Shown here one piece after another: positions 14,779 through 22,522 of a stretch of DNA of 23,855 nucleotides (positions within the stretch are counted from its first letter, which is position 1; each line of letters starts with the position of its first letter). The notes under the pieces were generated by a model. It did not search any database. It was not told the DNA's origin and saw only the letters and a list, made by a program, of their open reading frames with translations. The stretch is from Lentisphaeria bacterium (GTDB taxonomy: Bacteria > Verrucomicrobiota > Lentisphaeria > Victivallales > Victivallaceae). The DNA lies in NCBI GenBank assembly GCA_900768515.1, contig CAAGDG010000160.1, positions 1-23,855 of the forward strand. Direction: 5' to 3'. A program made the position numbers and the translations under genes.

Positions 14779-15684
14779 ATGATGATCGGAATTTCCATGC
14801 TGGTCGCCACCGGCTTGATGTGGGTGGCAATCGGAGCCGTGATCGGCGGCGCCGGTCGGAACGGGGTGCCGGTCGGCGCGATGCAGACCGCCTCGGCGCT
14901 TCTGATTCTGGCGGTGGGAACGGTGCTGATCTGCGTGCTGCCGGGGAGGGAGGTGTCGGCGTCGGTCCGGTTCTGGACGATGCTTTCGGTTTTCGGCTCG
15001 GGATTTCTCAATTATTTCGTGCTGGACCTGATGGGGCGGGCGATGCGCAACGGCCCGAATGGAATCGTCTGGGCGCTGATTCAGTCCGCGCTGGTCTTTC
15101 CGTTTCTGGTCGGGGTGATCGTCTTCGGCACCCGGCTGACTCCGGCGCGCGGAATCGGACTGGCTGCGATTGTCGCAAGTCTGCTCGCTTTCGGCCTGGC
15201 GCGGGAGTCCGGCAGCGGTTCCGCCGGATTCGGAAGCTGGAAACTGGCCGCGTTCGGCTCCTTTCTGCTCGCCGGATTCAATCAGAATCTTTCGAACCTG
15301 CCGAGCTACTTCCCGGAGGCGGCCGCTGTCGGCAGCGTCTGGCGGACGATGGCGGGGCAGGCCGGCGTTGTGAGCGCGTTTCTTCTCTTCGGTCTGCGGG
15401 CGGAGAGAAAACGGACGCCGCATCTCTTCCATTCGGCGCGACTCTGGCGCAGCGCCATGGTTCTGGCCGGCGTATCGCTGGTCAGTTCGTTCTGTCTGCT
15501 CTACAATGGACTGGACCGGGTTGCCCGCGCCGGAGCCGGCGCGATCGGCTACCCGGTGGTCGTCGGCAGCTGCATCGTCGGATTTTCGATCTACTCCTGC
15601 GTTGTGCTGCGGGAGAGACTCCGGCCGCTTTCCCTGGCCGGAGTGGTGTCGGGGACCGCGGGAATCGTTTTAATCACGCTGTGA
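14779..15684 (+). CDS. EamA/DMT-family transporter, 10 predicted helices
   Basis: The 301-residue product is almost wholly hydrophobic, with about ten membrane helices arranged as two similar halves. This is the layout of drug/metabolite transporter (EamA) proteins in the inner membrane. Family-like parts are VWALIQSALVFPFLVGVIVFGTRLTPARGIGLAAIV at the end of the first half and AIGYPVVVGSCIVGFSIYSCVVLRERLRPLSLAGVV at the end of the second. The substrate is unknown. I chose the ATG at 14779, eight bases after a GGGGGG binding site. A GTG at 14770 abuts that site and is less likely. The gene is divergent from the glycosyltransferase, and its last 15 bases overlap the 3' end of queC on the other strand. 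Confidence 0.8.
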   Translation: MMIGISMLVATGLMWVAIGAVIGGAGRNGVPVGAMQTASALLILAVGTVLICVLPGREVSASVRFWTMLSVFGSGFLNYFVLDLMGRAMRNGPNGIVWALIQSALVFPFLVGVIVFGTRLTPARGIGLAAIVASLLAFGLARESGSGSAGFGSWKLAAFGSFLLAGFNQNLSNLPSYFPEAAAVGSVWRTMAGQAGVVSAFLLFGLRAERKRTPHLFHSARLWRSAMVLAGVSLVSSFCLLYNGLDRVARAGAGAIGYPVVVGSCIVGFSIYSCVVLRERLRPLSLAGVVSGTAGIVLITL

Positions 15685-16356
15685 GACGTAACGGGTCGGA
15701 TCCGGAACTCCCGCCTCCGCGAATCCCGCCATCCGCAGTGCGCAGCTTGCGCACCGGCCGCAGGAACGGCCGTTTTCATCCGGGTTGTAGCAGCTGGTGG
15801 TCAGGCTGTAATCGACTCCGAGGCGGGTGCCGAGCCGGATGATTTCGGCTTTGCTCAGATTCTGGAGCGGAGCCTCGATCTCATAACTCCAGTTCTCGTC
15901 TACCGCACGGGTGCCGAGCCGGGCGGTTTCGCGGAAGGATTCGATGAACTTCGGCCGGCAGTCGGGGTAGCCGGAGTAGTCGACGCTGTTGACGCCGATG
16001 AAGATGTGACGGGCTCCCAGCACCTCCGCCCATGCGGTGGCGAACGAGAGAAAGATCAGGTTCCGGGCCGGGACATAGGTGATCGGAATCCCGTGGGAAT
16101 CGGCGGCGTCCGGCACCGCCAGCGCGTCGTCGGTCAGCGCCGAGCCGCCCCAGAGCCGAAGGTCGATCCGCGCCGTGCTGTGCTGTTTTGCTCCCAGCTG
16201 CCGGGCGACCGCCGCCGCAGCTTCAAGTTCGCAGCGGTGGCGCTGACCGTAGTCGAACGAGAGGGCGTAGCATTCGAATCCCCGTTCCCGGGCGACCGCC
16301 ATTGTCGTGGCGGAGTCGAGTCCGCCGCTCAGCAGGATCACCGCTTTTTTCGTCAT
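15670..16356 (-). CDS. queC: 7-cyano-7-deazaguanine (preQ0) synthase
   Basis: The 228-residue cytoplasmic PP-loop ATPase converts 7-carboxy-7-deazaguanine to preQ0 with ammonia and ATP. The PP-loop SGGLDS is at 10-15, the FDYGQRH block at 34-40, YVPARNLIFLS at 94-104, GVNSVDYSGYPDCRP at 121-135, and the zinc cysteines are C189, C199, C202 and C205. The length matches the family. AAGGAAATGAG precedes the ATG. It is the last gene of queD-queE-queC. A 114-base, GC-rich gap separates it from queE. Its 3' end overlaps the convergent transporter gene by 15 bases. Confidence 0.96.
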   Translation of the reverse strand: MTKKAVILLSGGLDSATTMAVARERGFECYALSFDYGQRHRCELEAAAAVARQLGAKQHSTARIDLRLWGGSALTDDALAVPDAADSHGIPITYVPARNLIFLSFATAWAEVLGARHIFIGVNSVDYSGYPDCRPKFIESFRETARLGTRAVDENWSYEIEAPLQNLSKAEIIRLGTRLGVDYSLTTSCYNPDENGRSCGRCASCALRMAGFAEAGVPDPTRYVSQRD

Positions 16357-16470
16357 ATCTCATTTCCTTTCCGATTGGGATGCGGAACCGGTTCGATTCC
16401 GGCCGGCCGCCGCCGGCAGAAGTTTGTTTTTCGCCGTTTTCCGGAGTTTTTCCGGCTGTCCGGCTCCGGT

Positions 16471-17121
16471 TCAGACGCCGGGCCGGTCTCCCCAGATCAG
16501 CTTGTGCATCTGCAGCTGCATCCGGACCGGGAGCCGGGAGTCGATCACCCAGCGGGCCAGTTCGTCGAAGGCGACGCGGCCCCAGACCGGACTGAAGAGA
16601 AGATTCCCGGTTTTCTCCGGGAGCCGGTGACGTTTGATCACGTCGCAGGCAAAATCGAAATCGCGGCGGGAGCCGACCACGAACTTGACCTCGTCGTGCG
16701 GCAGCAGCAGCGGATAGTTCTCATAGCGGTTGTGTTCGCTCATTCCGGAGTCCGGCAGCTTGCAGTCGAGAATCTTCCGGACCTCCGCCGGGACCGGATC
16801 GATCGGCAAAGATCCGTTGGTTTCGAGCAGCACCTCCAGACCGGCGTCGAGCAGTCTGCGGCAGAGTTCCGGGGTTTCGGGGGTCGCGAGCGGTTCGCCG
16901 CCGGTGACTTCGACCAGCCCGGCTCCGGAGGAGGCGGCCTCCGCCACGACCCGGTCGAGCGCGACCTCCCGCCCGGCGTCGAAGGAGCGGGCCGGCAGCG
17001 TGTCGCAGTAGGAGCAGCGCAGGTTGCATCCGGCCAGGCGGATGAAGTGGCAGATTCTCCCGGCGTGGGTGGACTCCCCCTGCAGGCTCAGAAACTGCTC
17101 AACAATCCGCACCGTCTTCAA
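16471..17121 (-). CDS. queE: 7-carboxy-7-deazaguanine synthase (radical SAM)
   Basis: The 216-residue radical SAM enzyme rearranges 6-carboxytetrahydropterin to 7-carboxy-7-deazaguanine. It has LQGESTHAG at 13-21 (the QueE substrate-loop motif), the iron-sulfur cysteines C32, C36 and C39 in the CxxxCxxC arrangement, and GGEP at 74-77. DEVKFVV and the C-terminal LQMHKLIWG also fit the family. The start lies inside the end of queD (23-base overlap), so the two genes are translated from one mRNA. The cofactor is a 4Fe-4S cluster with S-adenosylmethionine, which suits an anaerobic cytoplasm. Confidence 0.95.
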   Translation of the reverse strand: MKTVRIVEQFLSLQGESTHAGRICHFIRLAGCNLRCSYCDTLPARSFDAGREVALDRVVAEAASSGAGLVEVTGGEPLATPETPELCRRLLDAGLEVLLETNGSLPIDPVPAEVRKILDCKLPDSGMSEHNRYENYPLLLPHDEVKFVVGSRRDFDFACDVIKRHRLPEKTGNLLFSPVWGRVAFDELARWVIDSRLPVRMQLQMHKLIWGDRPGV

Positions 17122-17482
17122 AGTAGGTCACCGCCGAGTGGTCCGATTCCCCGACCCGGACCCGGTGGATCCGGACGGAACCGTCGTTGATCGTTTCGCC
17201 GAGCCGACGGTAGATGGTGCGCGCCAGCACCTCGCTGGTCGGATTGATCTCCTGGAACTCCGGCAGATCGGAGAGATTTTTATGGTCGTACCGGCCGAGC
17301 AGTTCATCGACGTTCCTTTTGAGTTTCTTGAAGTCGAGCGCGATGCCGATCCGGTCGAGTTCCGCGGCGCGGACGGTCACCGTCACTTCGTAATTGTGGC
17401 CGTGCAGATTGCAGCAGTCACCGTCGTATCCGCGCAGCTGGTGCGCGGCGGAAAAAGTGCGGGAAATTTCAATTTCAAACAT
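17099..17482 (-). CDS. queD: 6-carboxy-5,6,7,8-tetrahydropterin synthase
   Basis: The 127-residue product is a PTPS/QueD-family enzyme that makes 6-carboxytetrahydropterin from dihydroneopterin triphosphate. Zinc ligands are H14 (FSAAHQL), H27 and H29 (HGHNYEV). The catalytic cysteine is C23 or C24 in DCCNLHGH. PTSE at 81-84 and GESD with E112 are also present. I chose the ATG at 17482, which has CGGAGTG eight bases upstream. A longer frame from 17575 runs through the leader hairpin and is not family-like. It is first of queD-queE-queC. A strong stem-loop lies in its leader, and I see no preQ1 riboswitch consensus there. Confidence 0.95.
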   Translation of the reverse strand: MFEIEISRTFSAAHQLRGYDGDCCNLHGHNYEVTVTVRAAELDRIGIALDFKKLKRNVDELLGRYDHKNLSDLPEFQEINPTSEVLARTIYRRLGETINDGSVRIHRVRVGESDHSAVTYFEDGADC

Positions 17483-17510
17483 CGTATTTTCACTCCGTGT
17501 GATACCGTTG

Positions 17511-17540
17511 TCCTCCTCTTCCCCGCGGGGAAAGGGAGAA
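17511..17540 (-). other. Strong stem-loop in the queD leader
   Basis: The symmetric core TTCCCCGCGGGGAA is extended outward to about 14 paired positions with one mismatch. Two outer pairs are G-U in the minus-strand RNA but C-A in the opposite RNA, so it folds best in the transcript that carries queD. It lies between the trehalase stop and the queD start. No T-run follows, so termination is not obvious. It may be a 3' stabiliser of the trehalase mRNA, a processing site or a leader element. Confidence 0.55.
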
Positions 17541-17552
17541 GTACATAACATA

Positions 17553-18833
17553 TCACGGATTGGGCTTTCTTTCAACCTCTCCGGCGGAGTTTTCCCGCTG
17601 CCTGCGATTCTTTTCGAGGTAGTCGGCGGCGTAGACGAAGACCCCGGCGGTCCAGCCCATCATGCGCGGGGTTTCGTATTCGCTCTTGGCTTCGATGGAG
17701 CCGTCAACGACGTTGTACTTTTCCCAGAGGTCTCCGGTGCGGTGGAAGTTGGCGGAGACCAGATCGACATACTTTTCCGCGAGCCGGAGCGCGGCGTCCC
17801 GGAACCCGTAGCGGTCGAACGATTCGATCGCGATCAGCTGCAGGGGAGCCCAGCCGTTCGGGTAGTCCCACTGGTAGTTGTGTCCGGAATCGTATTTTTC
17901 GCAGCAGGCGATTCCATGCCTGCACTCCAGAAGCCGTTCGGCGTTCCGGAGGGTCGAAAGCGCCTGCTCCGGCGTGGCCAGTCCTGTCCAGAGCGGGTAG
18001 AGCGACGCGGCGGAAAAGACCGGCGAATGGCGCCGGGTGCGGAAGTTGTAGTCGAGAAAGGCGCCCCGCGAATCGCTCCAGCAGTAGCGGTTGATCAGCT
18101 GCGCCCGGGTGTCCGCGCTGGAATCCCACTCATCGGCGCGGTCGAGATCGCCGAGTTCGCGGTGGAGTTCGGCGAGCAGCCGCCGGTTCGCCCAGAGCAG
18201 CGAGTTGAGGTCGACCGGGGCGAAGTCCGGGCAGCTGCGTTCGAAACGCGGATTGAAGTCCCAGCCAGACTCCGCCTCCGGCAGCCCCTCCCGGGCGGCG
18301 GCCAGCCGGGTCGCCTCGTCGCCGTCGGCCGGATATCCGAGCCGCTTCACGGCGCACGCATAGAATTCCAGTTTCCGTTCGGTCCCGGCGTCGGATCCGT
18401 AGTGTTCGAGTCCGCAGCGGTCCCGGCGGTGGTGTTTCCAGAAATCCATCTCCTTTTCCAGAGCGGCGACCCCCTGCGACAGGAGCCGGCGGTCGCCGGG
18501 GCGGAGCCGGATGCAGAGGTCGAGCAGCGCCCCGAAGAAGGGCGGCTGGGAGTGGTCGAGATAGTAGGTGCGGTTGCCGTTGGGAATGAATCCCCGGGTT
18601 TCGAGAAGATGGATGAAATTGCGGCAGTTGTTCAGGACCTGTTCCGTCTCCCCCTGGAGCGCCAGCCCGCGGCAGGTGAAGTAGGTGTCCCAGTAGTACA
18701 TCTCCTGAAAGGCGTCCCGCGCGCAGGGGACCGTGTAGGGATACGGCAGCCCGATGAGGGTGCCCTCGGATTCCGTGTGAATGCGTGTGGTCTCCGGCCA
18801 CTGTTTGCGGATGTACTCCAGAACCGACTGCAT
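17553..18833 (-). CDS. Trehalase (glycoside hydrolase family 37), cytoplasmic
   Basis: The 426-residue (alpha/alpha)6-barrel glycosidase has family 37 signatures: AFQEMYYWDTYF at 41-52 (signature 1 region), GFIPNGNR at 81-88, ESGWDFNPRF with catalytic acid D192, QWDYPNGWAPLQ at 321-332 (signature 2), and LWEKYNV with probable catalytic base E371. It would split trehalose into two glucose units. It has no signal peptide, so it acts on imported or internal trehalose. At 426 residues it is shorter than E. coli TreA or TreF (about 550), lacking N-terminal extension. AGAGG precedes the ATG. An IclR-type regulator lies directly upstream on the same strand, and no trehalose transporter is present in the window. 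A related alpha-glycosidase activity is possible. Confidence 0.88.
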   Translation of the reverse strand: MQSVLEYIRKQWPETTRIHTESEGTLIGLPYPYTVPCARDAFQEMYYWDTYFTCRGLALQGETEQVLNNCRNFIHLLETRGFIPNGNRTYYLDHSQPPFFGALLDLCIRLRPGDRRLLSQGVAALEKEMDFWKHHRRDRCGLEHYGSDAGTERKLEFYACAVKRLGYPADGDEATRLAAAREGLPEAESGWDFNPRFERSCPDFAPVDLNSLLWANRRLLAELHRELGDLDRADEWDSSADTRAQLINRYCWSDSRGAFLDYNFRTRRHSPVFSAASLYPLWTGLATPEQALSTLRNAERLLECRHGIACCEKYDSGHNYQWDYPNGWAPLQLIAIESFDRYGFRDAALRLAEKYVDLVSANFHRTGDLWEKYNVVDGSIEAKSEYETPRMMGWTAGVFVYAADYLEKNRRQRENSAGEVERKPNP

Positions 18834-18865
18834 AATGAAACCTCTGCTGTTTTAGAAAATATGAA

Positions 18866-18885
18866 TTCGAAGGATTGGCTTCGAA
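18866..18885. promoter_or_regulatory. Candidate operator: perfect 7-bp inverted repeat
   Basis: TTCGAAG-GATTGG-CTTCGAA lies 33-52 bases before the trehalase start. On the minus strand TATTTT (18856-18861) lies just downstream of it. The repeat would therefore overlap the -35/spacer zone of that possible promoter, a position that fits a regulator-bound site. The nearby IclR protein is the obvious candidate binder, which is inference. Confidence 0.5.
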
Positions 18886-18952
18886 GTTCCCTGTCTCATA
18901 GCGGTGCCTCAACCGCGGCACTCTCTTTCGATTTGTTCCGGCGGCTTGTTTT

Positions 18953-18980
18953 AATGTAAGTGCGATTGCTGTAAAATCAA
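18953..18980 (-). promoter_or_regulatory. Weak alternative trehalase promoter
   Basis: On the minus strand TTGATT (18975-18980), 16 bases, then TACATT (18953-18958). It lies just after the IclR stop codon. It would give a leader of about 110 bases containing the 18866-18885 repeat. Both boxes match consensus at 4/6. Confidence 0.3.
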
Positions 18981-18988
18981 CTTTTTTT

Positions 18989-19717
18989 TCAGGCCGGATT
19001 CAGAAGTTCCCGGACCCGTCCGGTCAGCTGTTCCGCCTCGAAGAGCAGCCGGTCGAAATTCCGTTTTCCGGCCCGGTCGCCGAAGAGGGAAATCCCGTAG
19101 CACTTCCCTTCGAACCAGAGCGGGAAGCAGATGTTCCAGCGGCCGTGCGGCTCCAGCCGCAGCAGACGGCCCTCCGCCGCCGTGCGCGCGACCAGTTCCC
19201 GGAGCGTGTCCGGGTCGAACCGGATGTTTCCGGAAGACTCCTCCGCCGACCGTTCCAGTTCGCGGCAGGCGTCGTCGACCGGCAGCGTCGCCGCCAGGAT
19301 GGTCAGCGCGACATTGGATCGGCACAGCGGGACCCGGCACGGCAGTCCGTACCGTTCCGCCGCGGAGAAGACGTCGGTCCGGTAGAGGTAGACCAGCTGG
19401 CCGCGTTCGATTCCGGCGAAGGCGCAGTCCACGCCGAGCTTGACCGCCTCCCGGCGCAGCAGCGGATTGACCCGCCGCGGCAGCGGGGAACTGTCCACCG
19501 CGTTCTGTCCGAGCCGGATCAGTCCCAGCGCCGGCTCCAGCGAATGGTATCCGACCTTGGCGGCGTACCCGGCCTCGGTCAGGTCGGCGGCGATCCGCGA
19601 GAGCGTGCTCGACGGAATGCGCAGTTTTCCGGCCAGCGTTTTGATGGCAACCGGTTCCGGCGAGGCGGCGATCGTTTCCAGCACGGCGAACGTTTTTTCC
19701 AGCAGCTTGTTTTTCAT
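18989..19717 (-). CDS. IclR-family transcriptional regulator
   Basis: The 242-residue product has an N-terminal winged helix-turn-helix (about residues 6-70: FAVLETIAAS, IKTLAGKLRIPSSTLSRIAADL, GYHSLEPALGLIRLG) and a C-terminal effector domain (about 80-240, with CAFAGIERGQLVYLYRTD and a strand-turn ending ISLFGD). Such proteins bind DNA as dimers or tetramers and respond to a small metabolite. It lies just upstream of trehalase on the same strand and is divergent from the tad operon, so either could be its target. The ATG at 19717 begins the conserved domain, and the longer frame upstream is antisense to cpaB. The ribosome binding site is weak. Confidence 0.9.
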   Translation of the reverse strand: MKNKLLEKTFAVLETIAASPEPVAIKTLAGKLRIPSSTLSRIAADLTEAGYAAKVGYHSLEPALGLIRLGQNAVDSSPLPRRVNPLLRREAVKLGVDCAFAGIERGQLVYLYRTDVFSAAERYGLPCRVPLCRSNVALTILAATLPVDDACRELERSAEESSGNIRFDPDTLRELVARTAAEGRLLRLEPHGRWNICFPLWFEGKCYGISLFGDRAGKRNFDRLLFEAEQLTGRVRELLNPA

Positions 19718-19851
19718 GATTCCGGTTCTCGAAGGAGTCGTTTTATGGAAAATATCCCGCCGTTCCCGGAAATGCAAGCCGGAAAACCACGTCGTTCTGC
19801 GCGGACCGCCGCCGGAGACGGAAAAATCATGGAACTTCCCCGCCGCGGTTC

Positions 19852-19880
19852 TGGACATTTGAGAAATACCGGTATATATT
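19852..19880 (+). promoter_or_regulatory. Promoter for the tad/cpa pilus operon
   Basis: TGGACA (19852-19857), a 17-base spacer and TATATT (19875-19880). Both boxes are 5/6 to the sigma70 consensus. The start point would be near 19887, about 40 bases before the cpaB ATG. This is one of the best-formed promoters in the window. Confidence 0.65.
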
Positions 19881-19927
19881 TCGATGGATCTGCCAATGTT
19901 CAACCGATTGCGGAGAGAGTGTAATTC

Positions 19928-20725
19928 ATGCGTCAGAAGATGTTGCTGCTGGGGGCCATTCTGTTCGGCTTGCTCGCTTTTGCGATGACCTATCACCAGC
20001 TGGAGGCGGAAAAGCGCCGGATCATGGGCGACTCCGAAACCGTCTACCTGATCGCCCTGACCCGGCAGATGGGGCCGGGCGAGGAGATCATGCAGACCGA
20101 TGTGACCCGCAAGGAGGTGCGCCGCTCCCGGGAGGAATCCGGGATGTTCTCCTCGCGGGAGATTCCGTGGAGCGAGGTCTCCCGGGTGATCGGCCGCCAG
20201 CTGGAGGTCAGTATGGCGCCCGGGCAGATCCTGCAGAATACCGATCTCAAGCCGGTCTCCCAGCGGCAGGGGTTCACGGGTGTGATTCAGCGGGGACTCC
20301 GGGCGGTGGCGATTCCGGTCGATCCGGTCACCTCGGTCAACAATCTGGTCCAGCCCAACGACAACGTCGATGTGATCGGAACCTTCCGGTTTCCCGACGT
20401 GCGCGGAGACACCTCGCTCGACACCGTGACGCTGACGCTGCTGCAGAACGTCAAGGTTCTGGCGGTCGGCAACCGGTGGGGGGCGGCGGCGCTCGATCCG
20501 ACCGGTTCGCGCAGTTACGGCACGGTGACGCTGCTGCTCTACCCCGATGAGGTCGAGATGATGATTTTCGCCTCCCAGAAGGGGAAACTGTCGCTCGCGC
20601 TGCGCAACTTCGACGACGAGGTGATCACCCGGGAACTGGAGTCGCGCAGTGTGAACTTCAAGCTGCTGGAAAAAGAGATTCCCAGGTACAACGAGCAGCG
20701 GCAGCAGCGACGCATGATGAAGTAG
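19928..20725 (+). CDS. cpaB: Flp pilus assembly protein CpaB/RcpC
   Basis: The 265-residue protein has one N-terminal membrane helix (about 4-20). A SAF-like domain follows (VYLIALTRQMGPGEEIMQTDVTRKEV, about 39-64, and GRQLEVSMAPGQILQNTDLKPV, about 89-110). The CpaB/RcpC domain comes next, with AVAIPVDPVTSVNNLVQPNDNVDVIGTF at about 128-155 and a conserved strand LLQNVKVLAVG near 171-181. CpaB sits in the periplasm and helps link the Tad motor to the outer-membrane secretin. The ATG follows GGAGAGAG. The next gene begins 25 bases later. No secretin gene is present inside the window. Confidence 0.92.
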   Translation: MRQKMLLLGAILFGLLAFAMTYHQLEAEKRRIMGDSETVYLIALTRQMGPGEEIMQTDVTRKEVRRSREESGMFSSREIPWSEVSRVIGRQLEVSMAPGQILQNTDLKPVSQRQGFTGVIQRGLRAVAIPVDPVTSVNNLVQPNDNVDVIGTFRFPDVRGDTSLDTVTLTLLQNVKVLAVGNRWGAAALDPTGSRSYGTVTLLLYPDEVEMMIFASQKGKLSLALRNFDDEVITRELESRSVNFKLLEKEIPRYNEQRQQRRMMK

Positions 20726-20750
20726 GCGTGACGTTTTCGGAGGCTGCGGC

Positions 20751-22520
20751 ATGTTGGAAATCACGATACATCAGCCCGGCGCGCCAGACTCTTCGGCGCG
20801 GCTCGAACCGGGCGCCTATCTGGTCGGATCGGGGCCGGAGTGCCAGATCCGGCTGGAGCGTTCCGACGTCTCGCCGCGCCACGCCCAGTTCATCATCCGC
20901 GACGGCCGCCTGACCGTGATGGACCTCGGCAGCCGGGGCGGCACCTTCGTCAAGGGGGACCAGCCGCTCTTCGCCCATGAACCCTACGACATTCCGCTGG
21001 ATACTCCGCTGCGGATCGGGAAAGTGGAGATCCGTTTCGCCGCGGTCGCGGAGAGAAACGGCGCGGTGGGGGCCGGAGTTCCGCCGGAGCCCGCGGCGGG
21101 GCCGCCGGGGGCGTCGGTGTCGCTGGAAACGAGGGCGGGGCTTCCTCCCGCAACGGAGATCGAAGCTCTCGGCGCCGCTGCGAAACGGGAGATCCCGATG
21201 CTGAAAATCTCGGGGATTCCGACCGCGCTGCGGCCGATCGTCCAGGAAATTAAGAAACATGCCCACCGCGAACTGCTTGCGCGGCTGAACCTCAAAAAAC
21301 TGGCGGTTTCCGGCGTCTCCGCCGCGGAGCTGGAGCGTCAGGCCACCGAAATGATCCGGGAGATTCTCTCCCAGCTGACGATCCGCCTTCCGGAGGGAAT
21401 CGATCTCGAGATTCTCGAACGGGAACTGCGACAGGAGGCGATCGGCCTGGGGCCGCTTGAGTATCTGATCGAACGCGACGACATCACCGAAATCATGGTC
21501 AACGGACCGGATCAGGTCTATGTCGAAAAACAGGGGACGCTCTACCGGACCGATACGGCGTTCGCCGATTCCAGCCAGGTGCTGGCGGCGATCGAGAGGA
21601 TCGTCTCTCCCCTGGGGCGCCGGATCGACGAGAGTTCCCCGATGGTGGACGCCCGGCTGCCGGACGGTTCGCGCGTCAATGCGATCATTCCGCCGCTGTC
21701 GCTGGTCGGTCCGACCATCACGATCCGGAAGTTTTCCCGCCGGCCGCTGCAGGCGGAGGATCTGATCCGGTTCGGATCGCTCTCGCCGGAGATCGTGAAG
21801 TTTCTGGCCGTCTGCGTGGCGGTCCGGAAGAACATCCTGATCTCCGGCGGAACCGGGTCGGGCAAGACCACTTTGCTCAATGTCCTCTCCGGATTTCTGC
21901 CCAACAGCGAGCGGATCATCACCATCGAAGACGCCGCCGAACTCCAGCTTCACCAGGAGCACCTGGTCCGGCTGGAATCGCGTCCTCCCAACATTGAGGG
22001 GAAGGGGGCGATCACCATCCGCGATCTGGTGCGCAATTCGTTGCGGATGCGCCCCGACCGGATTGTGGTCGGCGAGTGCCGCGGCGGCGAGGCGCTCGAC
22101 ATGCTTCAGGCGATGAACACCGGTCACGACGGCAGTCTGACCACTATTCACGCCAACTCCCCGCGCGACGCGCTCTCCCGGCTGGAGACGCTGGTGCTGA
22201 TGGCGGGATTCGACCTGCCGCTGCGGGCGATCCGCGAACAGGTGGCGTCGGCGATCCAGATCGTCGTGCAGATCAGCCGCGAACGGGACGGCAGCCGGAA
22301 AGTGGTCAATGTCAGCGAAATCACCAAGATGGAGGGGGAGGTGATCACCATGCAGGATCTCTTCGTCTTCCGCCAGACCGGATGGGACGCGGAAAACCGG
22401 ATCGTCGGCGTGTTCGAACCGACCGGCGGAATCCCCTCCTTCATGGATGAGATCCGGCGGGCCAAGCTCGATCTCGATATCGGGATCTTTGACCCGAAGC
22501 GGCGGAAAGGAGGGGTGTGA
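20751..22520 (+). CDS. cpaF: FHA domain fused to CpaF/TadA pilus ATPase
   Basis: The 589-residue protein joins an FHA domain (about 1-97, with SPRHAQF at 41-47 and DLGSRGGTFV at 58-67) through a Pro/Ala/Gly-rich linker (about 100-148) to a full secretion ATPase. The ATPase shows GPLEYLIERDDITEIMVNGP near 234-253, Walker A GGTGSGKTT at 366-374, an Asp box TIEDAAELQL, Walker B IVVGECRGGEALDML with E442, and the His box TIHANS at 465-470. It powers Flp pilus assembly from the cytoplasmic face of the inner membrane. The FHA part has the Ser and His of the phosphothreonine pocket, but the usual Asn of the SxNGT turn is replaced by Gly. GGAGG lies seven bases before the ATG. The stop overlaps an in-frame GTG of tadB. 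Confidence 0.93.
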   Translation: MLEITIHQPGAPDSSARLEPGAYLVGSGPECQIRLERSDVSPRHAQFIIRDGRLTVMDLGSRGGTFVKGDQPLFAHEPYDIPLDTPLRIGKVEIRFAAVAERNGAVGAGVPPEPAAGPPGASVSLETRAGLPPATEIEALGAAAKREIPMLKISGIPTALRPIVQEIKKHAHRELLARLNLKKLAVSGVSAAELERQATEMIREILSQLTIRLPEGIDLEILERELRQEAIGLGPLEYLIERDDITEIMVNGPDQVYVEKQGTLYRTDTAFADSSQVLAAIERIVSPLGRRIDESSPMVDARLPDGSRVNAIIPPLSLVGPTITIRKFSRRPLQAEDLIRFGSLSPEIVKFLAVCVAVRKNILISGGTGSGKTTLLNVLSGFLPNSERIITIEDAAELQLHQEHLVRLESRPPNIEGKGAITIRDLVRNSLRMRPDRIVVGECRGGEALDMLQAMNTGHDGSLTTIHANSPRDALSRLETLVLMAGFDLPLRAIREQVASAIQIVVQISRERDGSRKVVNVSEITKMEGEVITMQDLFVFRQTGWDAENRIVGVFEPTGGIPSFMDEIRRAKLDLDIGIFDPKRRKGGV

Positions 22521-22522
22521 CG

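Noticed and set aside
14596..15432. N-terminal extension of the glycosyltransferase by about 279 residues
   Set aside because: The extension is antisense to the DMT transporter and reads as Arg/Gln/Pro-rich noise. The ATG at 14595 starts the first membrane-helix region.
16390..16400. tRNA T-arm-like sequence GGTTCGATTCC between queE and queC
   Set aside because: No matching acceptor, D or anticodon arms can be placed around it. It is a chance match in GC-rich spacer DNA.
17483..17552. preQ1 riboswitch in front of queD
   Set aside because: Neither the class I short hairpin with an A-rich tail nor the class II arrangement is seen. Only a long GC stem is present.
19718..20764. N-terminal extension of the IclR regulator to 591 residues
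   Set aside because: It covers the promoter and coding region of cpaB in antisense. IclR proteins normally start just before the winged helix, as at 19717.
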